A stretch of 19,651 nucleotides of DNA from Bacteroidota bacterium (lineage in GTDB: Bacteria; Bacteroidota; Bacteroidia; Chitinophagales; Chitinophagaceae): positions 1 to 19,651 of the forward strand of contig JAEZCV010000210.1 of the NCBI GenBank assembly GCA_023429985.1, given 5' to 3'. The notes under the pieces are model-generated. The model did not search any database. It worked only from the letters and a program-made list of their open reading frames with translations, and was not told where the DNA came from. Shown here in pieces: positions 1 to 8,166 of this stretch. How positions within the stretch are numbered: the first letter of the stretch is position 1; each line of letters opens with the position of its first letter. A program made the position numbers and the translations under genes.

Positions 1-146
1 CTCTTTAACCGGAGGGCTTTACTTTTGCCTTAATGTACACGCTTAAGAAATCGCTGGGGCAACATTCTCATCTTTCAGGAAATGTTGCCCCAGCGATTTC
101 TTAAGCGTGTACATTCAGGCAAAAGTAAAGCCCTCCGGTTAAAGAG
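1..146. repeat. 66-bp near-perfect inverted repeat with 14-nt loop
   Basis: Bases 1-66 are the reverse complement of 81-146 with a single mismatch (T31 against C116); the 14 bases 67-80 form the loop. The left arm begins exactly at the first base of the window, so it may continue further left. The right arm contains most of the terminator hairpin of the leftward gene that ends at 173. It could be a genuine long hairpin or cruciform, or a fold-back artefact of amplification or assembly at a contig end. The sequence alone cannot separate these. Confidence 0.9.
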
Positions 147-152
147 GGCTTT
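127..152 (-). terminator. Intrinsic terminator of the leftward GSDH-like gene
   Basis: A 9-bp perfect stem AAAGCCCTC/GAGGGCTTT with an 8-nt loop lies about 20 bases past the stop codon of the leftward gene ending at 173. On the minus strand it is followed by a T-rich ACTTTTGCC. On the plus strand it is followed by a weaker T run near 157-161, so it could act in both directions. Confidence 0.6.
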
Positions 153-172
153 AGCAATTTTTATAAGCGAGA

Positions 173-3142
173 TTACATCTTCACTACCCTTGTAGTATAG
201 ATAACCTCTTTTGCTCTGTTTATATTGCTCACGGAGTAAAGTTGTGCACTCCATGACTTGGTATCGATATTCAATTCAGTGGCACCATTGCCTGCCTGTC
301 TTGTTCCTTTGTAAACGATCCTTCCCTGCATATCGCTTACTTCAATGCTAAGCTGCTCCTGTGTAGCCAGGTTTAGCCTGATGCTCAACAGGTCTTTAAC
401 AGGGTTTGGATAAACAAAAACAGAATAATTATTGTTCAATGGTACAAGAACGATTTTGCTGTAGGTGATCTTTCCATCCAGGCTAACCACTTTCAACCTG
501 TAGTAAAGAGCAGCAGCTTTAATAGAAACCACGTTCAGGTCGCGGAACAGGTAAGTTGAAACGCCGGTATGATCACCATTAGAATGTACTGTACCGGCCT
601 TTGTGAATATGTTTCCGTCGATACTTCTTTCAATTTCGTAATGAGAGGTACTTTCTTCGTTCTTTATTTCCCATACCAGTTCGGCATCATCATTTTTAAG
701 TTTACCATTAAAGGAAATGATCTGCTGGGGAAGGATAAGCATATCCTGTCCTGTGAAATAAAATGAAGAGAAGGAACTAACACTTGCATGAAGCACATAA
801 CCATCATCATGCGCTTCGGCATAAGTAGGTGTTATTACGGTTGTTGTACCCGTAAGCGAAGCTCCGCAGCCGTCATTATTCTTCATGATACGAATATTAT
901 TGATGCTGCTAACACCGGCAGATGCACCGGTAGAGTTGGTGGCACCAATAATGGAAGAAAGTTCGGCTGCGGTAAGATATAACCTGATACTTACCGGGGT
1001 GCTAGGTTGCACGGCAGGCGTAATGGAAATATTCCTGTTTACCAGTAAACGTCTTTTACTGTCTTCACGCAAGGTTCCGGATTTTACAAAGAAGGAAGTG
1101 GTAACATTGCCAAGATTATTACCATTGGCTTTTATTTCGGCAATGATATTTCCTTCATTATCGGTTAAAGGAACCCAAAGGTTGTTGTTATCATCATTGA
1201 TATTCACTACACCGGCCACTTCGCAATTGTTATCTGTACCGGCAGCGATTTTTATATCAGAAGGAATATTACTTCTTTCGGTACCGGTGTTGGTATACCC
1301 AAGGAAGGTATATTTCTGTACGCAACCTGCGCAACCGGTTATTGAAGGATTATTAGCACTAGGGCCTGAGGTAGTGGGCGATTTATCCATAATGACATAA
1401 ATCGTTTTGCCATCAGGATCAATTGCAACATCCCTGTATCTGTTTCTACTTCCAAAATAGGATAATGAATCATAGCCACCCATGTTTACCGTTTGGGTAC
1501 CATCCTCATTTAATTTCATTCTCAATACACGTCCCCATTTTAAAGAACCAACCAAAAGTGAATTCTTCCAGCCGGGGATGGCAGAATGGGTATAGATATC
1601 CATGCCTGACCAGCCTTCAGATGGCCACACAGCATTAGATCCGTTGTTGGCATAAGTGGCCGTAATATAGGAATTTGATGGAGCGTAGCCGGAATAAATG
1701 GGATCTTTATAACTGCTACCAATAGCCGAAGCGTTACTGGTTTCTGAGGTGATCAATGGAAGAGAACCTGTTGTTGATCCTGCTTTTACACTATTGTAAT
1801 TATTATCTCCGGCAAACCCGATAACTATAGGATGTCCATAATTTTTTGCGGGTTCAATGATGTTTACTTCATCATCGCTAAAAGGACCATGGCTGGAGCC
1901 ATATAATTTTCCTACACCATCAATAACAGCATAGGCAAAACCCTGGTTATTACGCATACCTGTACTCCACACAGCACTTTGTTTGGCTCCATTAAAAGGA
2001 TTATCGTTAGGTATCCAACGGTCAAATGTGTCTGCATCTCCATCAGATTCCAGGTTGAATCGAAGTATTTTTCCTTCATAAGAAGCATTTATCTGAGATT
2101 TGATCTCCCTCGTTCTGTTATCAAACTGGCCTGCACCCATATCGCCACAGGCATAAAACAGGTAGTCAACACCGTTATGAGGCGCTATGATCATTCTTTG
2201 AGAGTTGTGATCGTTACTTCCGGGTAATGTATCTACTAATGAAACAGGACTTTGCAGCTTGTTTGTACCGGTATTATAGGTAAACCTGACTATACGGCTA
2301 ACAAAAAAATGTCCGGGTCCATTGCTTCCACCTGTATATGTTCTTACGTATGAAACATAAACATAATTCTTAGGAGTTACCGGGTCCAGGAATTTTGGAT
2401 GCACGGCAAGTCCCGCAAAACCTCCTTGCGGCCAGGGACTATGAGAAGAAGAAAATTGTACATTAAAATCATTATGCTGGGTAGCGGTAAGGTATCCGGA
2501 GGCGCCTTGTGCCAGGTCCAGAACTGTTGTTTTTGTACCTGTATTAGGGTCCATGCGGTGAACCTTATAACCCCTTGCTTCATTCACCCATAAATATCCA
2601 TCAGGGCCATATGTAATTTCCCAGGGATCATTTAACTGGTTGATACCTGATAGAATTTCCATTTTAAAAACCTCTTTCATCCTGCTGGATTCTATGTAGG
2701 GATCGGTGACACATATACTGAATGCAGAATTTATACTGGGAGTAGTAGTACTTGTCGTATAAACCCGGATATAGTATGTATTTCCTATTACCAGATTTGT
2801 AGCATTAATAGTGCTGTTGGCACATGAAATGGAGGTGCCACCACAGGGTCCTGATAGTAGTTGAATTCTTGCACCAGTTATTGAAACTACATCTTGTAAT
2901 AGAATAGTAGGATTTGGTGATTTAGCAACAAACTTATACCAGGCATTCCTTCTTGCAGTATTACCACAAATATTGGTATTAGTGCTTGGCGATTGGTACA
3001 AAGTACCTTGGGTTTTATTACATGTGAAACCTGAAATAATTTCTTTAGCATCGGCACAGATAAAATTAGTCTGCGCTTTTGCGTTATAGAAATTTAGTAA
3101 AAGAACGAATGGGACAAGCAGTAGTTTGGTAATCTTGAACAT
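173..3142 (-). CDS. Secreted glucose/sorbosone dehydrogenase-like protein with T9SS sorting tail
   Basis: This 989-aa protein has a signal peptide (residues 1-24, hydrophobic LLLVPFVLLL, ending AKAQ). Residues about 27-147 form a Cys-containing beta domain also found in the divergent neighbour. Residues about 158-610 resemble the soluble PQQ glucose/sorbosone dehydrogenase (GSDH) propeller: DPWEITYGPDGYLWVNEARG near 172-191, DHNSQR with H312 and R316 where the family has a HNGGR motif, GMRNNQGF with R397, and HGPFSDDE at 418-425. A less defined region follows, then an FnIII-like stretch (about 805-895) and a C-terminal Por tail starting VFVYPNPV. In this family the propeller oxidises sugars with PQQ; substrate and PQQ use here are unproven, and the HNGGR motif is altered to HNSQR. 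T9SS would export it across the outer membrane. A terminator lies at 127-152. The family call is firm; the activity is inferred. Confidence 0.85.
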   Translation of the reverse strand: MFKITKLLLVPFVLLLNFYNAKAQTNFICADAKEIISGFTCNKTQGTLYQSPSTNTNICGNTARRNAWYKFVAKSPNPTILLQDVVSITGARIQLLSGPCGGTSISCANSTINATNLVIGNTYYIRVYTTSTTTPSINSAFSICVTDPYIESSRMKEVFKMEILSGINQLNDPWEITYGPDGYLWVNEARGYKVHRMDPNTGTKTTVLDLAQGASGYLTATQHNDFNVQFSSSHSPWPQGGFAGLAVHPKFLDPVTPKNYVYVSYVRTYTGGSNGPGHFFVSRIVRFTYNTGTNKLQSPVSLVDTLPGSNDHNSQRMIIAPHNGVDYLFYACGDMGAGQFDNRTREIKSQINASYEGKILRFNLESDGDADTFDRWIPNDNPFNGAKQSAVWSTGMRNNQGFAYAVIDGVGKLYGSSHGPFSDDEVNIIEPAKNYGHPIVIGFAGDNNYNSVKAGSTTGSLPLITSETSNASAIGSSYKDPIYSGYAPSNSYITATYANNGSNAVWPSEGWSGMDIYTHSAIPGWKNSLLVGSLKWGRVLRMKLNEDGTQTVNMGGYDSLSYFGSRNRYRDVAIDPDGKTIYVIMDKSPTTSGPSANNPSITGCAGCVQKYTFLGYTNTGTERSNIPSDIKIAAGTDNNCEVAGVVNINDDNNNLWVPLTDNEGNIIAEIKANGNNLGNVTTSFFVKSGTLREDSKRRLLVNRNISITPAVQPSTPVSIRLYLTAAELSSIIGATNSTGASAGVSSINNIRIMKNNDGCGASLTGTTTVITPTYAEAHDDGYVLHASVSSFSSFYFTGQDMLILPQQIISFNGKLKNDDAELVWEIKNEESTSHYEIERSIDGNIFTKAGTVHSNGDHTGVSTYLFRDLNVVSIKAAALYYRLKVVSLDGKITYSKIVLVPLNNNYSVFVYPNPVKDLLSIRLNLATQEQLSIEVSDMQGRIVYKGTRQAGNGATELNIDTKSWSAQLYSVSNINRAKEVIYTTRVVKM

Positions 3143-3255
3143 GGGTTTTTAGGATTTTGGTGCTGCAAAATATTCACATATCAGCAGAAATGCATCAGCA
3201 AAATCCCTCTAAAATTACTAGTAAAAACCCTTATCAAAGTTTAGAATAACTACTA

Positions 3256-3286
3256 TTGCCCAATCCTGAATATATAGGCATCTTTG
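3256..3286 (+). promoter_or_regulatory. Candidate Bacteroidota promoter of the rightward T9SS gene
   Basis: TTG at 3256-3258 is separated by 20 nt from CATCTTTG at 3279-3286, which matches the Bacteroidota -7 box TAnnTTTG except for its first base. Transcription would begin near 3291, giving a leader of about 28 nt before the ATG at 3319. It sits in the 176-bp divergent intergenic region; no equally good box was found for the leftward gene. Confidence 0.4.
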
Positions 3287-3318
3287 CCGTTGATCTATTT
3301 CTCTGAAAACCAAAACTC

Positions 3319-6093
3319 ATGAACTGCCAATCCTTTATCCGGTACCTTTCGGCAACACTATTGTCTGTTGCATCGCTGGTACTGTTTCCTAACACTTTAT
3401 CTGCACAGGTTAATGAAGAATGCTCGGGTGCAACATTGTTGACATCCAATACCAGTTGCAGTAATACTAATGGAACATTAATCAATGCTGCTGTTTCATC
3501 GCCTGCTGTAGCAAGTGAATGTTCAGGCACACACGGAATTGATGTGTGGTACAGATTTACAGCTGTATCACCCAGCACCGAGATCAACTTAAGCAATATT
3601 GGATCTAACCTGAGAAGTAATGGAACAAGGGTGGCCCTTTACTCTGGCACCTGCGGATCACTTACCTCTCTTGCCTGTACCGCCAGTAGTTCATCGGCGT
3701 TTTCTCTTGATGTAAGCACCGTAAACTCTGGCGCTGGTTTAACTGTAGGTGAGCAATATTACATCCGCGTATTTACAACCAGAACTACGTCTCCTTCAAG
3801 CGGTTCGTACACATTCCGCATTTGCGTTACCCACACAACTCCTTCAAGGATCGAATACAGCCGCAGTTATATTAATGTATCTAAAGGAAGCACGGGCGGA
3901 ACCGTAAACCCGGGCGATACCCTGGAAATGCGCGCCACCATCGTTGTACAGGGGTCCGGTAGCAGTGCCGACAGCCTTGCTTTTATTGATACATTATATA
4001 ATGGTGTTGGTTTGAGATATGTTCCGGGTTCACTGGCCCTGAGAACAAATGAAGGAAAAGTATATAAATCTTTCACCGATGCCAATACTTCTGCCGATGC
4101 CGGATGGATACAACCTAATGCAGGTGATACCATTATCCGCATTAACATGGGTACTGTGGCTTCGAGGTTTGCCAGAGGCAGGTATAACCATAACTCCAGG
4201 CCTTCGGTATTTGGCGGAACCTGTATTGTTATGGCAACTTACAGGGTGGTAGTAAATGGATCCTATAATTCAGTTATCAATTTTAAAACCGGCGCTATTA
4301 CATTTAGAGATGTTAGAACCGGTATTTATAGGCATGCCACATTCAACCAGAACAACCTGATTGTTTACCAGAGCCCGGGACTTTGTCCAAATGCGGTTTC
4401 TGCCACCAACGCGCTTGGTGCCGAATTCAACGGAACCTTTGGTACTCCAACAGGAACCAATTTTGACCGAAACAGGGGCACTTCGGCTTATACCACTTAT
4501 ACCTATGATATTTTTGGTACTGACAGAGGACCGCAGGACTATTATTATGGAATCACCAATAACTCCAGCGGAAGCTTCACTACAGTAAACACACATCCAA
4601 AGCCGGATGCCAATAAGTTCAGGGTATTTAATGTCTGGGATATTTCGGGAGACCATACCGGGGCCGCAGATCCGCTGATCGGGAACCCGGCATGTGATAC
4701 CACCTTACCAGTAAGTGCCAGCAACCCCTGTGGATATATGCTGGTGATCAATTCATCCTATAAAACAGATACCGCTTTTACTTACCAGGTTAACAATCTT
4801 TGTCCGAACACCTATTACGAGATATCGGCTTGGTTCAAGAACATGTGTTATAAATGTGGTTGCGATTCAACAGGAACAGGCGCTACAGGTGCCACGTATA
4901 TTCCAACTGCTTTAGGTGATTCTTCCGGTGTTCATCCAAATATTGCATTTGATGTAAATGGAATGGATTATTATACTACGGGAGATATTAAATATGCAGG
5001 ACTAACATCGCCCACCACATCGGACGGTGCCAACCGATGGGTGAAAAGAGGATTTGTGTATTTAACCGGTCCGGCAGAAACTTCATTTTTACTTACGTTA
5101 AGGAATAATGCACCCGGAGGTGGTGGTAACGACTGGGCGCTTGACGACATCAGCGTAGCTACCTGTTTACCCAACATGCAATATTCTCCTTCTCTGAACC
5201 CGGTTACCTGCCAGGGAAATCCTATCACTATCAACGATACCGTTCGTTCTTATTTTAATAACTACGGCAACTTCAAATGGCAGCGCAGCACCGATGATGG
5301 TGCAACCTGGACGGACATTGCCGGAACAGAAGGTTCCGTAACACCGGTATATAATGGAAGCAGTTATGAATACATTACTTCTCACACTGTAACACCGGAT
5401 GAAGCAACTATTGGTAACGATGGTGACCGATACAGAGTGGTGGTAGCCACTACTATTGGCAACCTGGTTAATGGTGATTGCCAGGTAACAGATGGTATCA
5501 GCATTATTAACCTGCAGGTTATTGATTGCGGAGATCCGTTGCAGGTTGACCTCCTCTCCTTCCATGGAAGACAGGTAAATAACCGTTCGATCCTTAACTG
5601 GACCACCTCAAGAGAAGATGAACAGATCTATTTTGATATAGAAAGAAGTACCAACGGAATCAATTTCTCCCGCATAGGAACTATCAATGGATATTTTAAT
5701 GAAACCGCCGCAACCAACAATTATAGTTTTGCCGATTCTGCAGCTATATCCGGTAAACTATGGTACCGTATTGTGATGGTAAATGGCGGTGGAAAGAAAA
5801 AATATTCCAGAGTGGTATTATTGGGAAGTGAGGCCGATGATTTTAATGTTACCGGTTTAATAAATCCTTTCAGCAGCCAGCTTTCCTTCCATGTTAACAT
5901 TGGAAAAGATGCCATGGTTGACGTTAAGTTGCTGAATACTTCAGGCTCAATTGTAAAACAAAAAGCCGTCCAGGGTTATGCAGGATCTAACGACATAAAC
6001 CTGAATAATACCCAATCGCTTCCGGCAGGTGTTTATATTCTTCAGATCCGCTACAGAGATAAAACCATTACGAGGCGCGTGATCAAAAAATAA
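3319..6093 (+). CDS. Large secreted multidomain protein with T9SS sorting tail
   Basis: This 924-aa protein starts with a signal peptide (residues 1-30, ending LSAQ). Residues about 32-172 form a Cys-containing domain with VWYRFTA and YYIRVFTT motifs, aligning by eye with the WYKFVA and YYIRVYTT domain of the divergent neighbour. Residues about 175-350 resemble a DUF11/isopeptide-type surface beta domain. A carbohydrate-binding-like jelly-roll stretch follows (YYEISAWFKNMCYKCGC ... GNDWALDDISVATC), then an Ig-like segment (NFKWQRSTDDGATWTDI). The C-terminus has an FnIII-like domain (DLLSFHGRQVNNRSILNWTT) and a Por-type tail ending in LPAGVYILQIRYRD. No catalytic motif was recognised, so an adhesive or substrate-binding surface protein is the best guess. 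The domain names beyond the signal peptide and T9SS tail are by resemblance only. A terminator hairpin follows at 6114-6150. Confidence 0.82.
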   Translation: MNCQSFIRYLSATLLSVASLVLFPNTLSAQVNEECSGATLLTSNTSCSNTNGTLINAAVSSPAVASECSGTHGIDVWYRFTAVSPSTEINLSNIGSNLRSNGTRVALYSGTCGSLTSLACTASSSSAFSLDVSTVNSGAGLTVGEQYYIRVFTTRTTSPSSGSYTFRICVTHTTPSRIEYSRSYINVSKGSTGGTVNPGDTLEMRATIVVQGSGSSADSLAFIDTLYNGVGLRYVPGSLALRTNEGKVYKSFTDANTSADAGWIQPNAGDTIIRINMGTVASRFARGRYNHNSRPSVFGGTCIVMATYRVVVNGSYNSVINFKTGAITFRDVRTGIYRHATFNQNNLIVYQSPGLCPNAVSATNALGAEFNGTFGTPTGTNFDRNRGTSAYTTYTYDIFGTDRGPQDYYYGITNNSSGSFTTVNTHPKPDANKFRVFNVWDISGDHTGAADPLIGNPACDTTLPVSASNPCGYMLVINSSYKTDTAFTYQVNNLCPNTYYEISAWFKNMCYKCGCDSTGTGATGATYIPTALGDSSGVHPNIAFDVNGMDYYTTGDIKYAGLTSPTTSDGANRWVKRGFVYLTGPAETSFLLTLRNNAPGGGGNDWALDDISVATCLPNMQYSPSLNPVTCQGNPITINDTVRSYFNNYGNFKWQRSTDDGATWTDIAGTEGSVTPVYNGSSYEYITSHTVTPDEATIGNDGDRYRVVVATTIGNLVNGDCQVTDGISIINLQVIDCGDPLQVDLLSFHGRQVNNRSILNWTTSREDEQIYFDIERSTNGINFSRIGTINGYFNETAATNNYSFADSAAISGKLWYRIVMVNGGGKKKYSRVVLLGSEADDFNVTGLINPFSSQLSFHVNIGKDAMVDVKLLNTSGSIVKQKAVQGYAGSNDINLNNTQSLPAGVYILQIRYRDKTITRRVIKK

Positions 6094-6113
6094 AGGGCTT
6101 CCATTCAAATTGG

Positions 6114-6158
6114 CAAAGGGTAAGAGTCAAATTTGTACTTTTACCCTTTGTTATTTTT
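6114..6158 (+). terminator. Terminator hairpin touching the pdxA start codon
   Basis: A perfect 10-bp stem CAAAGGGTAA (6114-6123) / TTACCCTTTG (6141-6150), extendable to 14 bp with one G-U pair, is followed by TTATTTTTA. The pdxA ATG is at 6159, eight bases past the stem. It fits termination of the upstream T9SS gene, but it also occupies the place of the pdxA ribosome-binding site. Confidence 0.75.
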
Positions 6159-7253
6159 ATGAATACAACACATAAACCGGTAATTGGAATAACCTGCGGC
6201 GATATAAATGGAATAGGAACAGAGTTGATCATTAAATCTCTTTCCGACCACCGCATCCTTGATCATTGCACACCTGTTGTTCTGGCTTCTAATAAACTGG
6301 TGAATTTTTATAAAAAATCTATCCCCGAAGCAGGCTTCAGTTACCAGAGCCTGAAAGATTTTTCGCGCCTGAATCCTAAACAGGTTAATGTTATCAATTG
6401 CTGGGAGGAAGATATTAACATCACACCCGGGCAACTGAACGAAACAGGTGGCAAATATGCAGTGGCATCGCTGATGGCTGCTGCCGAAGGACTAAAACAC
6501 CGACACCTCGAAGGCATTGTTACAGCACCGCTTCATAAAAAAAATGTACAGTCGGAAGAATTTAATTTCACCGGCCATACGCCTTTCCTGAAAGCATATA
6601 CCGATTCGAAAGATGTGCTGATGCTGCTGTATGCCGAAAACCTTCGAATGGGACTGGTAACGGAACACCTTCCCCTGAAAGAAGTATCGCAATACATTAC
6701 AAAAGAAAATATTATCTCCAAGATCAATTTACTGCACGATAGCCTTAAAAGAGATTTTGGAATTGATAAACCTAAAATTGCAGTTCTTGGACTCAACCCC
6801 CATGCAGGTGATGAAGGATTGATAGGCAATGAAGAAGAAAATATTATTAAACCTGCCATAAGGGAAGCCAAAAGAGATAAACTGGTTTTTGGTCCCTATA
6901 GTGCTGATGCATTCTTTGCACGCAGCAGTTTCCTGCAATTTGATGCTGTATTGGCTATGTACCACGACCAGGGACTGATTCCATTTAAAGCGATTGCTCA
7001 TGGCGAAGGTGTAAATTTTACAGCCGGACTGCCTTTTGTTAGAACATCTCCCGATCATGGAACTGCCTTCGATATTGCCGGTAAAAACAAAGCCGATGCC
7101 AGTTCTTTCACAGCTGCCATATTTGAATGTATAGATATTATCCGGAGAAGAAAAGAATACGACGAAAGAAATAAAAACCCACTTAGAAAAATTACAGCGG
7201 AAGTATTAAGAAACGTTGAGGATGAGAAGATTGATGATACGATCGATAAGTGA
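6159..7253 (+). CDS. pdxA: 4-hydroxythreonine-4-phosphate dehydrogenase
   Basis: This 364-aa protein is full length or slightly long for PdxA. The enzyme oxidises 4-phosphohydroxy-L-threonine with NAD; the product loses CO2 and is condensed with deoxyxylulose phosphate by PdxJ to make pyridoxine 5'-phosphate (cytoplasmic B6 synthesis). Visible hallmarks are ITCGDINGIGTEL at the N-terminus, FTGHTPFL (H140), TEHLPL (H170), GLNPHAGDEG (H215) and AMYHDQGLIPFK (H269). H170, H215 and H269 correspond to the metal-binding histidines of E. coli PdxA (H166, H211, H266). LPFVRTSPDHGTAFDIAGK is the conserved C-terminal signature. The ATG at 6159 is chosen because PVIGITCGD then sits at the family N-terminus. 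No pdxJ is visible nearby. The start is squeezed against a terminator hairpin, and an octamer repeat array begins 8 bp after the stop. Confidence 0.96.
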   Translation: MNTTHKPVIGITCGDINGIGTELIIKSLSDHRILDHCTPVVLASNKLVNFYKKSIPEAGFSYQSLKDFSRLNPKQVNVINCWEEDINITPGQLNETGGKYAVASLMAAAEGLKHRHLEGIVTAPLHKKNVQSEEFNFTGHTPFLKAYTDSKDVLMLLYAENLRMGLVTEHLPLKEVSQYITKENIISKINLLHDSLKRDFGIDKPKIAVLGLNPHAGDEGLIGNEEENIIKPAIREAKRDKLVFGPYSADAFFARSSFLQFDAVLAMYHDQGLIPFKAIAHGEGVNFTAGLPFVRTSPDHGTAFDIAGKNKADASSFTAAIFECIDIIRRRKEYDERNKNPLRKITAEVLRNVEDEKIDDTIDK

Positions 7254-7260
7254 ATGAGAA

Positions 7261-7292
7261 GTTTAGTTGTTTAGACGTTTAGTTGTTTAGGT
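7261..7292 (+). repeat. Octamer array GTTTAGNN, 4 units
   Basis: Four consecutive 8-bp units with invariant GTTTAG and variable last two bases (TT, AC, TT, GT). The array begins 8 bp after the pdxA stop codon. The same octamer recurs at 7701-7748, inverted at 7826-7848, and at 10640-10703. Confidence 0.92.
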
Positions 7293-7700
7293 TCCGAGGA
7301 TGCTGGCGGGTAACATATTTGCATATTTTCATGAAAATTATTACCACATTCTCCTCGCGACCTGCTGCCTTTGTTTCAAAGCTTTGCACCTTGTCCATAA
7401 AATCTGAAAGCTCCTGGAAAGGAGCCTTCGTCAATAATCCGTACCTAAAAAATAAGTTAATGCAGGAAGCTGCAGATATATTAATGCAATAGCAGTAAAA
7501 TACTAATGAGTGGTTAACAGGAATGGAATTGACGTTGGCGGTTCAGGGATAATGAAAAAAGGTTTGTCAGGATGGAAATTCGCGATTAACGAGGAAGGTT
7601 AACCGTTTTTGGAGGTTGTTCCAGGAATTGATGGAGCAAACTTAAGGGTTGAAATCTGAAATAACAAGAGGAGGGGGAAAATATTTGTTTTTTGAGAGAG

Positions 7701-7848
7701 GTTTAGTCGTTTAGGCGTTTAGACGTTTAGGCGTTTAGGCGTTTAGGCGCGAACGTTGGTTGCTTATATTTAATCTCAATTGCCGGATCAATTCCTAACT
7801 TCTACATTTCAATACATGTGGTATTCCTAAACGCCTAAACGCCTAAAC
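7701..7848. repeat. Octamer array pair in inverted orientation (6 + 3 units)
   Basis: Six GTTTAGNN units (last two bases TC, GC, AC, GC, GC, GC) occupy 7701-7748. About 77 bp later, 7826-7848 holds three copies of the reverse complement (GCCTAAAC type). The two halves could pair into a stem of over 20 bp in either transcript. Between them lies AT-rich sequence without an evident gene. Confidence 0.9.
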
Positions 7849-7865
7849 CTGCCTACCCCAGGCAG
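7849..7865. repeat. Small palindrome CTGCCT-ACCCC-AGGCAG
   Basis: A perfect 6-bp inverted repeat with a 5-nt loop directly follows the inverted octamer units. Its left half with the next bases (CTGCCTACC) recurs as the reverse complement at 13249-13257, and a related CCTGCCTGCCGGC lies near 10748. It resembles the small dispersed palindromes common in Bacteroidota intergenic DNA. It may add to termination of the winged-helix gene, whose stop codon lies 17 bp away. Confidence 0.6.
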
Positions 7866-7881
7866 ACCCTAACACCTAACC

Positions 7882-8166
7882 CTACTTATTAATGTATTCT
7901 TTCAACGCCTTCACATAATTCTCAAATGCTTTGATGCCTTCTTTAGTGATACGACAAATTGTTTGCGGATAGTTATCCCTGAACTGCTTAACCACGTCGA
8001 TATAACCTGCTTCTTTTAATTTCTGAACCTGCACACTCAGGTTCCCTGCAGTAGCACCTGTTTTTTCTTTTATATAAGTGAATTCAGCCTCTTTCACACT
8101 TATAAGTAAAGAAACAATGGCCAGCCGCAACTGGGAGTGTAATATAGGATCCAGGTCTTTAAACAC
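7882..8166 (-). CDS. Winged-helix transcriptional regulator
   Basis: This 94-aa protein has the layout of a small winged-helix DNA-binding domain (HTH_34/ArsR-like): HSQLRLAIVSLLISVKEAEFTYIKEKTGATAGNLSVQVQKLKEAGYIDVVKQF... with a recognition helix around GNLSVQVQKLKEAGYI and a wing ending in PQTICRITKEGIKAF. It has no metal-binding or ligand domain. The start is a GTG at 8166 that directly abuts the TAA of the upstream membrane-protein gene, so translation is probably coupled. It is the last gene of a three-gene leftward operon and plausibly regulates that operon. The stop TAG leads straight into degenerate GTTAGG-type repeat sequence. The family call is good; the target is unknown. Confidence 0.88.
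   Translation of the reverse strand: MFKDLDPILHSQLRLAIVSLLISVKEAEFTYIKEKTGATAGNLSVQVQKLKEAGYIDVVKQFRDNYPQTICRITKEGIKAFENYVKALKEYINK

Larger units (their letters stand above)
7254..7881. other. 628-bp convergent intergenic region without a confident gene
   Basis: This stretch separates convergent pdxA and the winged-helix gene. It holds octamer arrays (7261-7292, 7701-7748, inverted units at 7826-7848) and a small palindrome (7849-7865). Two opposite short open frames overlap in 7279-7542: a plus frame of 69 codons and a minus frame of 87 codons that looks protein-like but has no ATG near its open end. The rest (about 7500-7700) shows no convincing coding or RNA feature. Confidence 0.7.

Noticed and set aside
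885..1400. 171-codon plus-strand frame inside the GSDH-like gene
   Set aside because: Antisense shadow of a well-supported coding region with clear domains on the minus strand.
7283..7492. Plus-strand open frame of 69 codons after pdxA
   Set aside because: It starts inside an octamer array, has no clear ribosome-binding site or family features, and overlaps an equally plausible minus frame.
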